Shown here piece after piece: positions 44,006 through 56,356 of a DNA stretch of 64,000 bases. The notes under the pieces are model-generated. The model saw nothing but the letters and a program-made list of their open reading frames with translations, searched no databases and was not told the DNA's origin. Every line of letters begins with the position of its first letter. Positions within the stretch are counted from its first letter, which is position 1. This DNA comes from Blumeriella jaapii (lineage: Eukaryota > Ascomycota > Leotiomycetes > Helotiales > Drepanopezizaceae). The translations under genes were made by a program, and so were the position numbers. The DNA lies in contig VWND01000069.1 of the NCBI GenBank assembly GCA_009599575.1, positions 372,001 to 436,000 of the forward strand, read 5' to 3'.

Positions 44006-46023
44006 TCGTGGCAGAGGTGCGGCAACACATGGTATGGTGTCTTGAGCTCCGACAGCGACGACTTTGGACATGGGGAGAAAAACACATTTTCTTGATTGCT
44101 TCTGGTACATTAGAAACATGGGGTTGGGACATCAGGATGCTTGCATTTTCTCACATTTCTCACAAGAGGGTCAGGTGGTTTGGTCTAGGGGAGACTTCCA
44201 CTCACGTTTATACCAATACCAATACCAGATCGTCACAAGCCGTGGGATGATCATCGCTTCACGCGCTTCCTGTCTATCCATCACGTAACTTTGCCTCTCG
44301 TAAAGAAGCTGCCGAGCTTGCTTCGATCAAGCGTAGGGTGTCTCCTGTCGCCTAGAAATCGACAACGACAACGACAACATCGATAGCCCTGTCACTCAAC
44401 GACCACGTTCGAAGCCAGTGACACCGACACAACGCCTCACTGGCCCATAGAGCCCTTCTCCAGGATCTTGAACCCGATAGACTTCAACACACCGCTATGC
44501 ATCCAAGCCCCGACGCCTGCTATAGCGGCGAGCCGTAGACGTCGTGTGAGCTGCGCCGAGCTGCTGCTCGGCAGCGACGCAGATCCTGCCCAAGAGCGCC
44601 TCTCCTGCTGGTGGTGAGAAGCCAAACATCACAAAAGCACAGCAGGCTCCCTTCCACGACGTCCCAAACCGAGGAAGCACAGCGCTCGACCAAGTCCCCC
44701 GACGGAACTCTGCTTTGGCTCCACGATGCCCATGGCCGCCAACTGGCCCGACAAGCGGCTGCACATCTGCATCCTGGCCGCGCTCTCCATCACCATCATG
44801 CTCTTCACCGGCGTGCACCTGCGCCACCTCGTGCCCGCGCGGCAGCACTGGAGGAGAGTCCCGCACGCGCTGGCATGCGAACCGTTCTATGCGTCTGATG
44901 TGTTGGATTGCGTGACCGTTGCTGCTGCGGCGGCGGCGGCGGCGGCGGCGGAGAGGGAGGATGGGTTCCATGCGGGGAGAGACGATGGGCTCTGAGGCGT
45001 GTGGTGTGGGGGGCCAGGGGATGAACACACTGCAGCTTTGCATAGGGCGGGTTTGGGCTGGTGGATTGGAATTGGGGAGGAATTGAAGGCATTGAATTGA
45101 ATTGAATTATATGGAGTGGAGTGGAGTGGAGGGAATGCTTGGGGCTGGAGACGTGAGTTCGAGGAGAGCTCGGATGGGCGGCATTCGTGACAGCAGGACC
45201 GCAGTTGATGAGCTGGTGTCCCCGGTCTGACGTCGTCGGTGAATGGCGATCATCAGTGAGAGATGGAACAGGAGGGCCGAAGCAAGTCGTGCCTGATCTG
45301 AGGATTCTGGGGACAAAGAGGTCAGGTTCGCAGGGATGAAGAATGCTTACAGTCAGTATGCGTGCTGTCCAGATGTCACTCCAAGCATTGCTGACCTTTC
45401 AGTCCAGTATACCTTTCAGTCCAGTACACTCTTGTACCTATCAGATGGAGACGGGCTTCCAGCAGCAATAAAACTATGGTCCAGAAGCATTGCATAGCTA
45501 CGAGGTTGATTGAGTAATTGCCCTACAGGCATAGACACCGGATATTGGACAGGGCTGGGCTTTACTGGCAATGTCGAAGACGGTCGATTCGTGTTTTCTT
45601 CTGCAGCTGGCTGGGTCGAATGCGAACTCGGTTGTGTCAGATAATAGGCAGCGTTCAGTGAGTTGAGGTACAATTTGTGCCCATTCAATCCAATTTACCA
45701 TACCAATTTACTGCCTTGGTCGATAATCATAACCGCGTTTCCATTTGATCCCAAGATACGAACACGGAGACGTCAAATTCGAGGGGCAATGGTTAGTGAT
45801 CCTAGTTTTCAGCTCCAGTGCAGAGGTACTGTAGGATAATCAGGTGTGGACTACTATGAATTGCTTTCAGATCACACATGCTCTGAGACTTTCACTGGGC
45901 ATAGGATCACATCGAGCTTCACTGTGGATTCACACCGAGATGGTAACTTTTTGCATTTGATTCGGACTGTAGACAAATTGTCAAGCCCCAGAAATGCCCC
46001 GTCGGTCTGCTCCAAACGTCAGA
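44006..46023. other. 2-kb spacer
   Basis: Includes a GCG run (about 44926-44950), a possible small-protein gene (separate entry), ATTGA and GGAGT short repeats near 45083-45131, and CAGTATACCTTTCAGTCCAGTA duplicated near 45402-45426. Otherwise nothing seen. Confidence 0.5.
44726..44995 (+). CDS. Possible small membrane protein, 89 aa
   Basis: No family recognised. Open frame with two N-terminal ATGs in good context (CCCATGG), one hydrophobic segment (ICILAALSITIMLFTGV) long enough to span a membrane, a basic/His-rich stretch, and an alanine run from a GCG repeat near the end. No intron. Could be chance in GC-rich DNA. Confidence 0.3.
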   Translation: MPMAANWPDKRLHICILAALSITIMLFTGVHLRHLVPARQHWRRVPHALACEPFYASDVLDCVTVAAAAAAAAAAEREDGFHAGRDDGL

Positions 46024-47346
46024 CTACTTGGGAACCTTTGACATTCCACCTTCGTATGCGAACACGAGCGTCGTGTTGGCTACGCAATGGTGCACCCATT
46101 CCCGAGTGTCGTCATTGTGGGCGTCGAACCAGAAAACGAAGGGAATGAAAACGCAACCGAGCAAGGCGACCAAGAAGACGATGCACAAATTGGTCCTAAT
46201 GTTACCAGGGTGGTAAAAGCAATAGAGTAGGACCTGAAGCCAGACGAAAACGTCTGTTTGGAAACGTTTGGTCAGCTAATGGCACAGGTGCGGAGACACG
46301 AGAGAGACTCACGGAAGGCCATCAAGAGGGCGACATCCCACGGGTAGTAGGGAATGGCGTCGCACTTTCCGTAAAGCGGGTCGGTTTTGAATGGGTGATC
46401 AGTCATGCTGATCGGATCCCAATACATCAACGGGTCGTCGGTCTTCTTGAGGCTGGGTTTAGATACCTCAACACTACGCATACCAAGCAATTTCTTTCCA
46501 TGCTCAACAACAAAGGACTTGGCAGCGTTGAGATTATAAGCCTTTGCGTGTTCCTTGACACCATCACTCAAGTGCTTGATGGAATTGGAGCGGGCGGGAA
46601 TAGCCAGGTTGCTGGCGATCGGAGCTTGAATGGTAGGTCTGGCAGTGTTGTTGAACCACGTAGAAGCCAAGGCAGGGTACGCATTGGTTGTACGAGTGCA
46701 AGGGATCTCGACTGCTTGACCATGGTCCACTGGGTATTGGATTAGCAGTTGCTACATCAAATTCGTCACTCTCGAAGAGATGCTTACGGTAACAAAAGCC
46801 AGTCATCACGCGACTCAATGCAACCTCGAGAATTGTCACAGTCACGGTGTTTGTGTAAGGAAGGCCAGTGATGGTGAGCACCTTAGTCAATGCGGGATTG
46901 GCAGCCGGGTGGTAGGTGGAAGTTGAGGTAAAAGTGACCAGAACCGGCGAACCATGGTTGACGACCAAGGTGCTGATGTAGGTTGAGGTGACAGTAGTAG
47001 CAAGAGAGGAAACCTGGGTCATTGTGGCAGTGGCAGCCGGATTGTGTGTCAAGGTCGACGTACGAGTGACCAGAATCGGCGGGGTATGGTTGACGACCAA
47101 GGTGCTGGCATAGATGGAGGTGATGGTAGTAGCAGGAGAGAAAGTCGGGATCATTGTAGCAGAGCCCTCGAAGACGCTATCCATGGCTGCGGTAGTATTG
47201 GCGAAAGCATCTCCTCCCTACACAATGGTTAGTGTTGAAGTCCCAGGTGTGTTTGGAAAAGAGCGGAGGTGCATTACATGACTAGCAACGACCTGAAATA
47301 GACCGCATAAGTATGCGACGATTGCGAACAGCAGCAGTAAGCCCAT
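46024..47346 (-). CDS. Orphan multi-pass membrane protein with 44-aa repeats
   Basis: No family recognised. Exons 47346-47278, 47217-46788, 46729-46313 and 46253-46024; 381 aa, every phase agrees and total is a multiple of three. Seen: N-terminal hydrophobic MGLLLLFAIVAYLCGLF (signal anchor), a Thr/Ser/Val-rich ectodomain with two tandem 44-residue repeats (STLVVNHxxPxLVTxTST), a hydrophilic middle with KKTDDPLMYWDP and KCDAIPYYPWDVAL, then two strong membrane segments (VFVWLQVLLYCFY and CIVFLVALLGCVFIPFVFW) and a short acidic tail. Start is the first ATG after a stretch open through TTG codons; an upstream exon cannot be excluded. Confidence 0.65.
46867..47130 (-). repeat. Coding tandem repeat, 2 x 132 bp
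   Basis: Two adjacent 132-bp units (47130-46999 and 46998-46867) encode the 44-residue repeats of the membrane orphan. The strongest shared block is the ATGGTTGACGACCAAGGTGC word (plus strand) at 46954 and 47086. Confidence 0.8.
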
Positions 47347-49545
47347 TATGACAAGTACTACGTGAAGAGTCAGTGAGCCGCAAATCGATATATCACGACG
47401 CGACAATCCATCTGTCGTGAGCAAAAGGGAAGGGGAGAGTATACTTGAGGATTGGAAGGTCGAAGAATTGATCAGAGATACTACGCACCAAGAGGTACGA
47501 AGTGATGCAGCAACAGAGCGCGTGTTCTTGTTCTTGTGTCGAGGTTGTGGTTGTGGAGGAATAAAAGTGAGAGTCGATTGCTTTATTTATTTACGTTCAA
47601 AATTTCCCCGAACTGTCGGGCAACCGGAGTAGCGCCGGCGAGGCTCTTTCCACAACGATTGGTAGACGTTTCTTTCATCAACGGAGCTTAATAATGTTGT
47701 ATCAGGGCTGTGATATCCTACCTTTCAAGATTCTTATGCAGTGAGCGCATAAGCAGCTTATCCAAGCTATCAAGAATCCAAAGTTGGGCATCGATTTGAC
47801 GCTCAGAGTCTCTCCAGCAGCACTGCTGATGTTCCAAGCCCGGAGCAGTATTATCAAGACAAGTGAGTCTGCCTCTGATAAGTAATCAAAGGGTTGCACA
47901 GTACTGGATTTCTCCTCTTTTCTTTACAAGTGGTTTTACCTATTGCAGAGAATCAAGACAATATCCTTGAAGATATAGAGTCTCCAAAGCGCACTCAGGA
48001 CATGTTGAACTCTGGCCGGTAGCGATCAAGGGGGACTATTCTCTTGTTTCTCTACCCATTTCCTGTAGTTTGCTCGAGACCCTTCTATAAGCTCGCATCA
48101 AATGGCATCAGTGGCAACACAGCATCAACACAAAGCCAGCATACGGCTTAAGAAAAGCAGAGGCTTGTCCTTGTGCGAGCTCGCAATTGATGAAAGCAGA
48201 GAGATTGAAACCGCATAGGACTATCAGGTGGTAACAACCACTAAGTGTTATCTTGATTGACCCGTTGTGCTCGTCGTCCTAAGATCTCCTGATGGCCTGA
48301 AGCTCATGGAGGACTATTTCTTGGTGCAAACTCAATGCCTTTGGAAATACGAGGACTCCGGCAGAAGCTACGAAGTAAACTATATCAGGGCCTTGTGGCG
48401 AACCACAGTTTACTGCTGAGCAGAAACCACATCTAAAGCTCCACCACCGCTTTGTTTGGCACTACGGTAGGGCTGTGACAAGCGGTCAACAAAGCAATAG
48501 CATCCTGTTACATTGGCTCTGTGCAATTGCCGAAGCTGGTGTATAGAAGTAGATTGAAATGCAGAAAGAAATGCATGCAGTACGACAACGAGGTTTTATT
48601 TTACTTAAGCAATAGCTCTCAAACATTCTTTTCTCCCCCGAAAGAAAAAGCAATTGGAGAGGAGGGTACAAAGCTTGGCAAAAAACCTTTGTATTAAGAT
48701 TGGAGCAACAAAACAACATGGCAAAACACCCGAGGACTTGCTCGGTCAAAATATGCTATGTCAATCTCTGGTGTGTGAGTCGAGAAATCAGATAGAATAC
48801 CTGTCCTGGCCTTGACCAAGCAACAAGACAGATTTGCCAGACACTGCCCTGCTGAGTCGATGCAACTACAAGCCACGCATTTTCCACATTTGCCTTGATC
48901 TTGGATAGAGACCTCGACATAATGTCCGACTTTGGAAGCATTTAGCTGGCATCCAACTTTGATTCAGCTGCTGGTACTGTACAATAGCTTGGAGGAAATG
49001 CCACGTCGAAACAAAAGCGGAAAGCTTTGGCTCTTTGGATTCGAAAGTGTTCTTATCCTTAAAACGCCTACCTGAATTTGTTTAGATGGCAAAAGTTGGT
49101 GATTAGTCCTTGGATATAGGCCTGACGGATAACATGGCCGCTGACGTTGACGTTGAATTTGAGTAGCTTGGCGCTTGACTCGAACCAACCACCACCCCCA
49201 CTACTTGTCAAGAGCATCAGGATCGTCACACAGCCTCCAGTCTTAAGCTTCTTCACAGTCTTTAAATTATATCCTCATATCGAAAGCTTTCACTATGGCA
49301 TGGCCATATCCCTGAATACTCACACATTACTCAGATCTGAACACAATCCCATGTTGTTTGCATCCATTGCAGGCCACTAACGACTCGGGAGGCATTTACG
49401 ACATCGAGGCAGCTGCTCACCTATTGCATCGTTTAACCCAGGCTCCAAACTCAATGTGTCTCTGCAGACCTTTACATAGTACAGATCTTCAGTATAACTC
49501 ACAGAAAAGACTGCCCCAAAGCCTATCCCGGCTGAGAGTCGTACC
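47347..49545. other. 2.2-kb gene-poor spacer
   Basis: Between divergent genes (46-kb orphan and BTB gene). No supported gene; short minus-strand frames near 47.7, 48.5 and 48.9 kb have no family match. A GGTTCGAGTC word (minus strand, about 49178) was examined as a tRNA B-box and rejected. Confidence 0.5.
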
Positions 49546-51193
49546 ATGGCCACTGTGCAAGTTGAAGGGAATGAGTATCCACTGGTAGATATCCGCGCCA
49601 CTGGAGATGTCATTCTCGACGTCACCTTCAAGAACACGTCAGAATGTACGAAATCGATCCCGAAAGACGCTCTTCGGAGTCTGCGAGCCAAGAAACTCCG
49701 CATGCCCTCCCCCCGAATCATGTACCGAGTCAAACTGGACACTATCAAAAAGCACTCCGAGTACTTTCAGATACTGTTCAAACCCCTTTTCGCAGAAGGT
49801 CTGGCAGTGGCAAAGGCTCTGGCAGACCTTGAAGCGTCCGGTTTGGATCCTAGCAGTGTTGAGGCGGAAAAGCTTCCTCGAGTCAATATTGTTGATGAGG
49901 ATAGTAGTACGAAGACATTCGGGAGGGAGAAAATCTTCGGCGAGATGCTACGCATAGTTCACGGCAATGTATGTCTTACAATGCAAATTGAAGATTGCAA
50001 AGTTCTGATACATCCAAGGATACTCCCTCGTTCCCGTTCAATACACAGTGTCTGACGGTTCTGGTCCTCATGGCAGACCGGTACAACCTTGTTGCTCCCA
50101 TCTCCCGGCAGATGCAAAAGACTCTCAACGCACACAAGTATCCAGTTGGGCTTGACAAGAATGGTGAGGAAGCGTTGCGGCAAAAGGTTCTGATCCAGTT
50201 CCACACCGATCATGGGATGAGGTTCACTGGGTCCACGAAAGAGCTGATATTGCGTGGATCGATACGTTGGTCAGAGACTGCTGAGAGTAGCAACGAGTTC
50301 CAGGCTCCTTGGTGGGACTTGCCATACGGACTGGAAGGTAAGTTACGGCACCAGACGCTGTGATGCATGTTTGACGATGCTGCAGCCGAATTGGCTCATC
50401 GCCGTGCTTGTGTTCTCCGGACGATCGCTTCGATTCAAGGCCAGTTCCTGCAGATCTACTGCTCGAAAGAGAGACAGTGCAAGTTAGGATATGATTCCAG
50501 CCCAAGTTGCGATTCTTTCCAGTCAGTCGACCTACATCTACTTCCGTTGTCGGTCACCAGGCAGTGTGGACAGCGTCTGCTGCCAGGTTCCGAGCCATTG
50601 CGAGCAACCACTAACACAGCCCCAGGCTCGGAGAGATGATCAAGTTCCTCACCAGAAAAGGCCTGCTATCCCTCGTCCCCTTCCAAGCCGCGTCTCCCTA
50701 CGACGCCGACTACATCTGGCCCGACGCCTACGCCGGCGACATCGAGCTCCTGATCAACAGCCTCCGGCAATGCCCCCAGTACCAGATCGACGGCAACCAC
50801 GGGCACTGCGGCCTCCGGACCAAGATCCTCCCTGCGCTGGACTACGTCCGCGCCAGCATCGACACCGGGCTCGGCATCCGCCTCTCGCGCTCCAAGACGG
50901 GAGGGCCCCTCTTCGAATCGTGGGCCCCGCCTCAGGACGCGAAAGAAAAGGCTGTGTGGGTGGGAAGCGAGCACGAGGCCGTCGTCGATGTTGCGGGGGA
51001 GCAGCCGAAGGTTTGGAATTTTGGGCAGCAGGGGAGGGGAAAGATGGGGTTTGGTGCTGCAGAGGGTGGGAGGGAAAGGAGTCCGAGAGCACTGTTCACG
51101 AGCGAAAAATGGAATTGGGTTACGGAGCAGGAAACGAATCATAGGGCTGTCCTGGGGGCCTCTTTCATGACTAGTGCAATGCGATATTCTTAA
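49546..51193 (+). CDS. BTB/POZ-domain protein
   Basis: Likely protein-interaction module; fungal members are mostly uncharacterised. Exons 49546-49968, 50019-50337, 50386-50521 and 50626-51193; 481 aa with consistent phases. Seen: BTB-like start VILDVTFKNTSE, RVKLDTIKKHSEYFQILF, LRIVHGN, then the BACK-like helical part FNTQCLTVLVLMADRYN and PISRQMQKTL, a Cys-containing segment CSKERQCKLGYDSSPSCDSF that could bind metal, and CPQYQIDGNHGHCGLRTKILPALDYV near the end. The 3' end from about residue 390 is low complexity. Confidence 0.78.
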
Positions 51194-51725
51194 TGTGGTG
51201 TCTTCAAGCGGGAGTTCTAAATGAGACGTCGCGAGACCACTTCCTGGTCAGTCTGCAAAGCGGGCAAGTATTGATGACGTTTCATACCCTCAAGAAGATT
51301 GTGCATCCGTATTCATTTCCCTTAAGAAAGTCTGTGCCCGCTATGTTCGAAGGAAATTCCCTTTTTGCTCCTTTTTTTGTTTCTATCTTAATGAAGGGGG
51401 TGGGGGTAGGGTTGGTAATGGCTTCAAACATTCGTCCGTGGTCAGTTGTAATATCAGTCAGAGCTTGGGCCTGTTGTGGGAGGGAATGAACAATACAAGT
51501 ATCCTGTAGAATGAAGAATGCAGAGTCAATAATGCATTGCAATTCGTGTTCGCGTCTCATCGTGTTCCGGCCATACTCCCCCCCCCCAACCTCCCCTTAA
51601 GGACCCGAAAGCAAAGTGTGCCGTCCATCATCAGATATCTCAACCTAGCCAGCTCCAGATCATCCAAGGCTTAATGTACATAACCACGAGAAAATAGGAA
51701 ATTGTGAAACGTCTTGGTGATTTGT
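51194..51725. other. Convergent spacer BTB gene / het-C
   Basis: 3' UTRs of two convergent genes and a C10 run at about 51578-51587. No coding signal. Confidence 0.5.
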
Positions 51726-54512
51726 CTAGTAACCTCCACTATAACCAGAGCCAGGGTATCCACCTCCACCGTTATAAGGCGGTTGCTGAGGCGGGTACTG
51801 ACCATACGGGGTCTGCTGAGGTGGGTATTGATTGCCATAGGGTGGCTGTTGCGGTGGGCCTCCTTGCCATCCTGGCGGCGGCGGTCCTTGTGGGCCTGGA
51901 TAATAGTGACCTGGTCCATGAGGAGGACCTTGATCATAGGGGGCGCCTAAACCACCATAATTTGGTTGCTGGTAATCAGGGGGATACGGAGCATTAGATG
52001 ACGGGTAGCCTCCATGGGGTGGGTATTGGCCAGCAGGTGGGATCTGGACGTAATCTGGATGCGGCTGAGAATGGAAGGGTGAATTGAAATCTTCCGGCCG
52101 GGGCTGCTGGAAGCTTCCTGGGGGGCCACTGTGGTAGCTACTTTGAGGTGGATTAGAATTCAAGTAGCCGCCGCCTTGAGAGGTTGGACGATCGTAGCTA
52201 GAGCTTCCAGGACGGACGACATTGGAGTAACCGAATTGAGGAGAGTGAAGCATGCCTGGTGAGCTGGGTTGAGGTGATGGAGACATGTGAGAGTATGCTG
52301 CTCGTCCGTCGCTACCTGCTAAAGCCCCAAGATCACGGCTGCGGATCTCGGTCCAGATAGATCCGGATGTCTTGCCATGACCACCCAAAGCACCGTGATC
52401 ATGAACATGGTCCAATCCTCTCGAGTTAGAGCCGGAACCTTCGCCAGAAGCCTTGTGATTGCGTCCAGCTTTGACTGAGGCAGAGCTCAGAACGTGGTTG
52501 AGCTGGTCACGGTCTGGTTGCTCATTAACCCATGTTCGCACTGTATTAAACATGTTTCTATGAAGCTCGCATTGCTCATCGCGGAGGGCGGGGTGGTGGA
52601 AGGCGCGGAGTATGTCTCCCATAACCTCTCCTGTCGACACACCTGGATTCTCCCAAGCATAGAGGACTCGACTGCTTTAGACATTAGCATTTCCGGACAA
52701 AGCTTTGTCACACAATGCTTGGCACTCACGGAGTAACGTATTGGAGAATGGTTGTTGCCACACGACCGGCAACACCGTTCAATTTGTTAGAGAAATGATC
52801 TTTGGAGAGCATGGAGTGTGTGGGATTGGTGCAATATGCATCGTTCCATGGCTCAAACTGTGAGTTGGCGCTGTCCGGTTTATTAATAATTGAGAAATAG
52901 TTTCTAGAGTGTTACATACCTGGCTTCAACAACAGTAGTTGAACCATCCTTCAGAGACTTGGAAACCGCATCAATGATTGGTCTGATGAACGGTGAGAGC
53001 AGTGACAACACGAACACTGTAAGCGTCTCACTGATCTTCTCGACCAAGGCCTCCAAGCCCGGGATCTTGGCAATTGTGGCGCTAATAGCCTTCACAACCC
53101 GATCTCTGAACTCAAGGATAGGGTAGATTCGCTTTGCAGTCTTGATTGGATCAAAAGACTCGCTCATTCCAGGTATCTCATTACCAGAGTGCCCAAGATG
53201 AGCACCTGGCGGACCAGAAAACGAAGTGTCCGCCCTGCTTGTCGACAGTGTGTTCTCATACTGCTGCTCAGCTGAGGACTCTTGAAGGCCTCTGGCAGTC
53301 GAAGCGAGCCCACTGCCCATCCCCGGGACTTGAGATAGAAGCGAAACGAAGTCCGAGCCACCGTCTGAGCCAAAGAGCCCGCGCTGACCTGTGCCACCGC
53401 CAGCCTGAGCTTGCTCGGCACCCTTGAGCGCGAGATCCATCTCTTCGACCTCTGTTTGAGTGAAGTGGTCGGTGGCTTCTCCGAGAACGGAATGAAGGAA
53501 ATCAACTGCGCCGAAAGTACCAGTGACAAGCGGATAGATGTGATGGCCTCTGATGTTGATCTCGGTCGCGACGCCGGTATGTGGAAAGACATCTCGATAA
53601 CCCAACTCGCGTAGTGCAAGCTCGCAGTAGTTAGTATGGGCACCGAAGTCTTCCAAGCAGTGCAGTGCCTGCCCAAGACAGCGGAGTGCCTCGCAGAGAT
53701 CGGCTTCTTTTCCCTTGGAGTTCCCAGAGCCATTCGTATAGAGTCTACCGAAATGGATGCTTCTTTCCAAGCTAAACCTGACATAGCCGGTACTAGTCGC
53801 CCAACCGCCGCTCTCGTTGGCTATGTAGTTCTTCATGCCCGTGTTCATGTCAACTTCAAGCTCGATGGGCTGAACAGGGCCTCTGAGTCGGGGGTCATAC
53901 TCTCTTGCATCCTTGCCGTCGGCGTAACCCTTGGGGTTGTCGATGTGCTCCTCGGGACGATATGTTCCAAGCCTTTCTTCTGTAACCTCGAACTCGCCTG
54001 TAGCGTAGCCAAAGGACAGAAAGCTCAAGACCCAAACCTGAGAAGCGTCAGCAGGACAACTCTGCAAACAGGCCCTCCCAACGTACCAGAATGCGAAGGG
54101 TCGGCGCCGAGACGCCTTTCAAGGAGCCGACGTCAACAGCTTGAGAATAATCTCGGAGCCAGTTTCCAAAGTAGACTCTTTTGACCATCATGGAGGTCCA
54201 CTTGTGACCTCGGATGAAGGCAATAGTCTTGAGCATATCCTCGATGTCTGCATCTCCGTCAGCGTGAAAAAATCAAACGCGCAAAGCCATGTTGCAATGC
54301 GCTCGTGTTTCTCCGATCGTGCGAACGAGCAGATCTCCCTCCGAGACCTGTCAAAAATGCCGCTTACCTCCATGACGAAAGTTATTCCCTTCTATCTGAG
54401 CGATGGAAGGAATGTTGCCTGCGCCAAAGGCTGCAGCCGGAGAAGGGAAAGTCAAAAGTAGCAAGCATGATAACAGGATCAGAACCCCGAAACCCATCGA
54501 GCCCGCGGCCAT
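51726..54512 (-). CDS. het-c: Heterokaryon-incompatibility protein HET-C
   Basis: Secreted/membrane protein whose allelic variants control vegetative incompatibility in Neurospora. Exons 54512-54368, 54247-54087, 54037-52920, 52870-52730 and 52671-51726; 836 aa, phases agree. Seen: signal peptide (LILLSCLLLLTFPSPAAAF), then the Het-C domain: IPSIAQIEGNNFRHGDIEDM, VKRVYFGNWLRDYSQA, WVLSFLSFGYATGEFEVT, YRPEEHIDNPKGYADG, CLGQALHCLEDFGAHTNY, HIYPLVTGTFG, PFIRPIIDAV, and WENPGVSTGEVMGDIL. The last 200 residues are Pro/Gly/Tyr/Gln-rich (YPPQQ, GGYPGSGY), longer and more proline-rich than the glycine-rich tail I recall for Neurospora. The allele-specificity region of the Neurospora protein would fall in exon 3. 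Intact. Confidence 0.93.
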
Positions 54513-55134
54513 TATTCCTGTGGGTGAAGTTTAGACGTTGTGATGTTTTTCACGAGCAAAAGGTGGTGGTGATGACAGTCGAGGGGGGTTGCTCCGCGGG
54601 GTCCAGCTTTGGTGGGGGGGATGGCCGAAAGAAATGCTCATAGCATTCGACCGTCCTGTTCCAATCGTATTCAAGCGATGGCGGATCCTCCGGCGACGAA
54701 CCCGTCTAGATGCTGGAATTCAGAGTTGATTCGAAGAGTACGCTTCTATGTACTGAACAATATGTAAAGAAACGAGGATCCTTTGCAATCTCGAGGTATG
54801 GCAAGTGGCTGACGCAACTCAGCCACAGCCACGCAGCTGAGAGCGCAGGTCACGTGCGACGTGGCGACGGCGAACGAGCCCCTTCTTTTCGAAGTCCCCT
54901 GAGGCCCGAGCATGCCGACAATCTCCCGCGTCTTTCTCGTTTTTCTCCAACTTCTTCCTACCTTCTTCAATTCTTCCTTTTCTCTCCTCGTGCCAGCCTG
55001 CGGCTTCTCGGATCCGCCGTCTCCTCCATAGTTATCTCTTGGCCGATTTGCTGCTTGCTGCGACGCGAACTTTAGGCTTCATTTCCGATTCCGGTGCAAA
55101 CCCTCTTTCGAACGCGCTCTCGAGACCCTTCGCC
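54513..55134. promoter_or_regulatory. Divergent promoter het-C / SCS7
   Basis: 622 bp between divergent ATGs, with CT-rich stretches (about 54930-54990) before SCS7. No defined element recognised. Confidence 0.45.
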
Positions 55135-56356
55135 ATGTCTCCCTCACGCACCCTTCCCACGTTTCTGCAGAGTGAGCTGGCGTCTCACAATACCGAGAAA
55201 AGTTGTTTGTGACCATGGGCACCCGTGTCTTCGACATCACCGACTTTCTGGACAGCCATCCGGGCGGGGGTGAGCTCATTCTGGAATATGGAGGCAAGGA
55301 TGTCACCGAGATCATGAAGGACCAAGACTCGCATACCCATTCCGAGGCCGCTTACGAAGTGTTGGATGACTCTCTGGTCGGATTCGTCGCCACCCAGAAA
55401 GTGATGGACGCCGTCGTCAAGAGCCATCACCCAGACCAGATCGTACCTCTGCCGCCGACGTTGGACGGAACACGGGAAGTGGAGGAAAGCGACGCTCCCG
55501 ATAAGGTTCCCGTGTTCAAAGCGACGGGGATGTCTACTGCCGAAGATCTTTCCAAAGAGACGGACCTCGTCGACGACTTCAAAACGCACAAGTTCCTTGA
55601 CCTCAACAAGCCTCTTTTGATGCAGGTATTTTTTGGTGGCTTCAGCAAGGATTTCTATCTCGAACAAATCCACCGGCCGCGTCATTACAAGGGAGGGCAG
55701 TCGGCACCCTTGTTTGGTAATTTTCTCGAGCCCCTTTCCAAGACTGCTTGGTGGGTGGTGCCGACAGTCTGGCTCCCGCCTGTTGTGTATGGGACGTACC
55801 TTGCATCCAAAGGCTTCACAACGATTGCTGGAGTGGCGACCTATTGGTCCTTGGGCCTGTTTCTGTGGACCTTGGTAGAATACATTCTCCACAGGTTCCT
55901 GTTCCACCTCGACAAGTGAGTGCTCACCTACCTACCACAACTCCAGCCCTGACGTGTATTAGATGGCTTCCTGATAATCGAGTTGCCCTGACTCTTCACT
56001 TCCTGCTGCACGGCATTCACCACTATCTTCCGATGGACAAGCTTAGACTAGTCATGCCGCCCACGCTCTTCCTGGCTCTTGCTACGCCATTCTGGAAGTT
56101 GGCCCACGCCATCTTCTATTGGGATTGGAACGTGGCAACCGCTGTGTTCTGCGGTGGGATATTTGGCTACATCTGCTATGATCTAACACACTACTTTCTT
56201 CACCACCGAACTCTGCCCTCGTACTGGAAAGAGCTGAAGAAGTACCATTTGCAGCATCACTTCATGGACTACGAGAATGGCTTTGGAGTCACAAGTAGAT
56301 TCTGGGATGTCATCTTTGGTACCCAGCTGATGCCACCGCCGGTCAAATCTTTGTGA
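55135..56356 (+). CDS. SCS7: Sphingolipid fatty-acid 2-hydroxylase (frameshifted)
   Basis: ER diiron enzyme that 2-hydroxylates the very-long-chain acyl group of ceramide. Exons 55135-55915 and 55963-56356. Seen: cytochrome b5 domain with heme motif DFLDSHPGGGELI and a second heme His in SHTHSEAAYEV, then the hydroxylase: membrane segments, HRFLFH, HFLLHGIHHYLPMD, YDLTHYFLHHR and KYHLQHHF, which supply the metal-binding histidines. Total is 1175 nt, one short of 392 codons. The frame break is at TTT 55206-55208: TGT TTT GTG ACC would give the expected S-C-F-V-T-M-G, but TGT TTG TGA is present. Everything else is complete, so it is likely a missing T. Starting instead at the ATG 55215 would remove the N-terminus of the b5 fold. 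Confidence 0.9.

Noticed and set aside
49170..49250. Possible minus-strand tRNA from a GGTTCGAGTC word
   Set aside because: T-stem has a mismatch and no A-box, anticodon arm or acceptor stem could be paired upstream.
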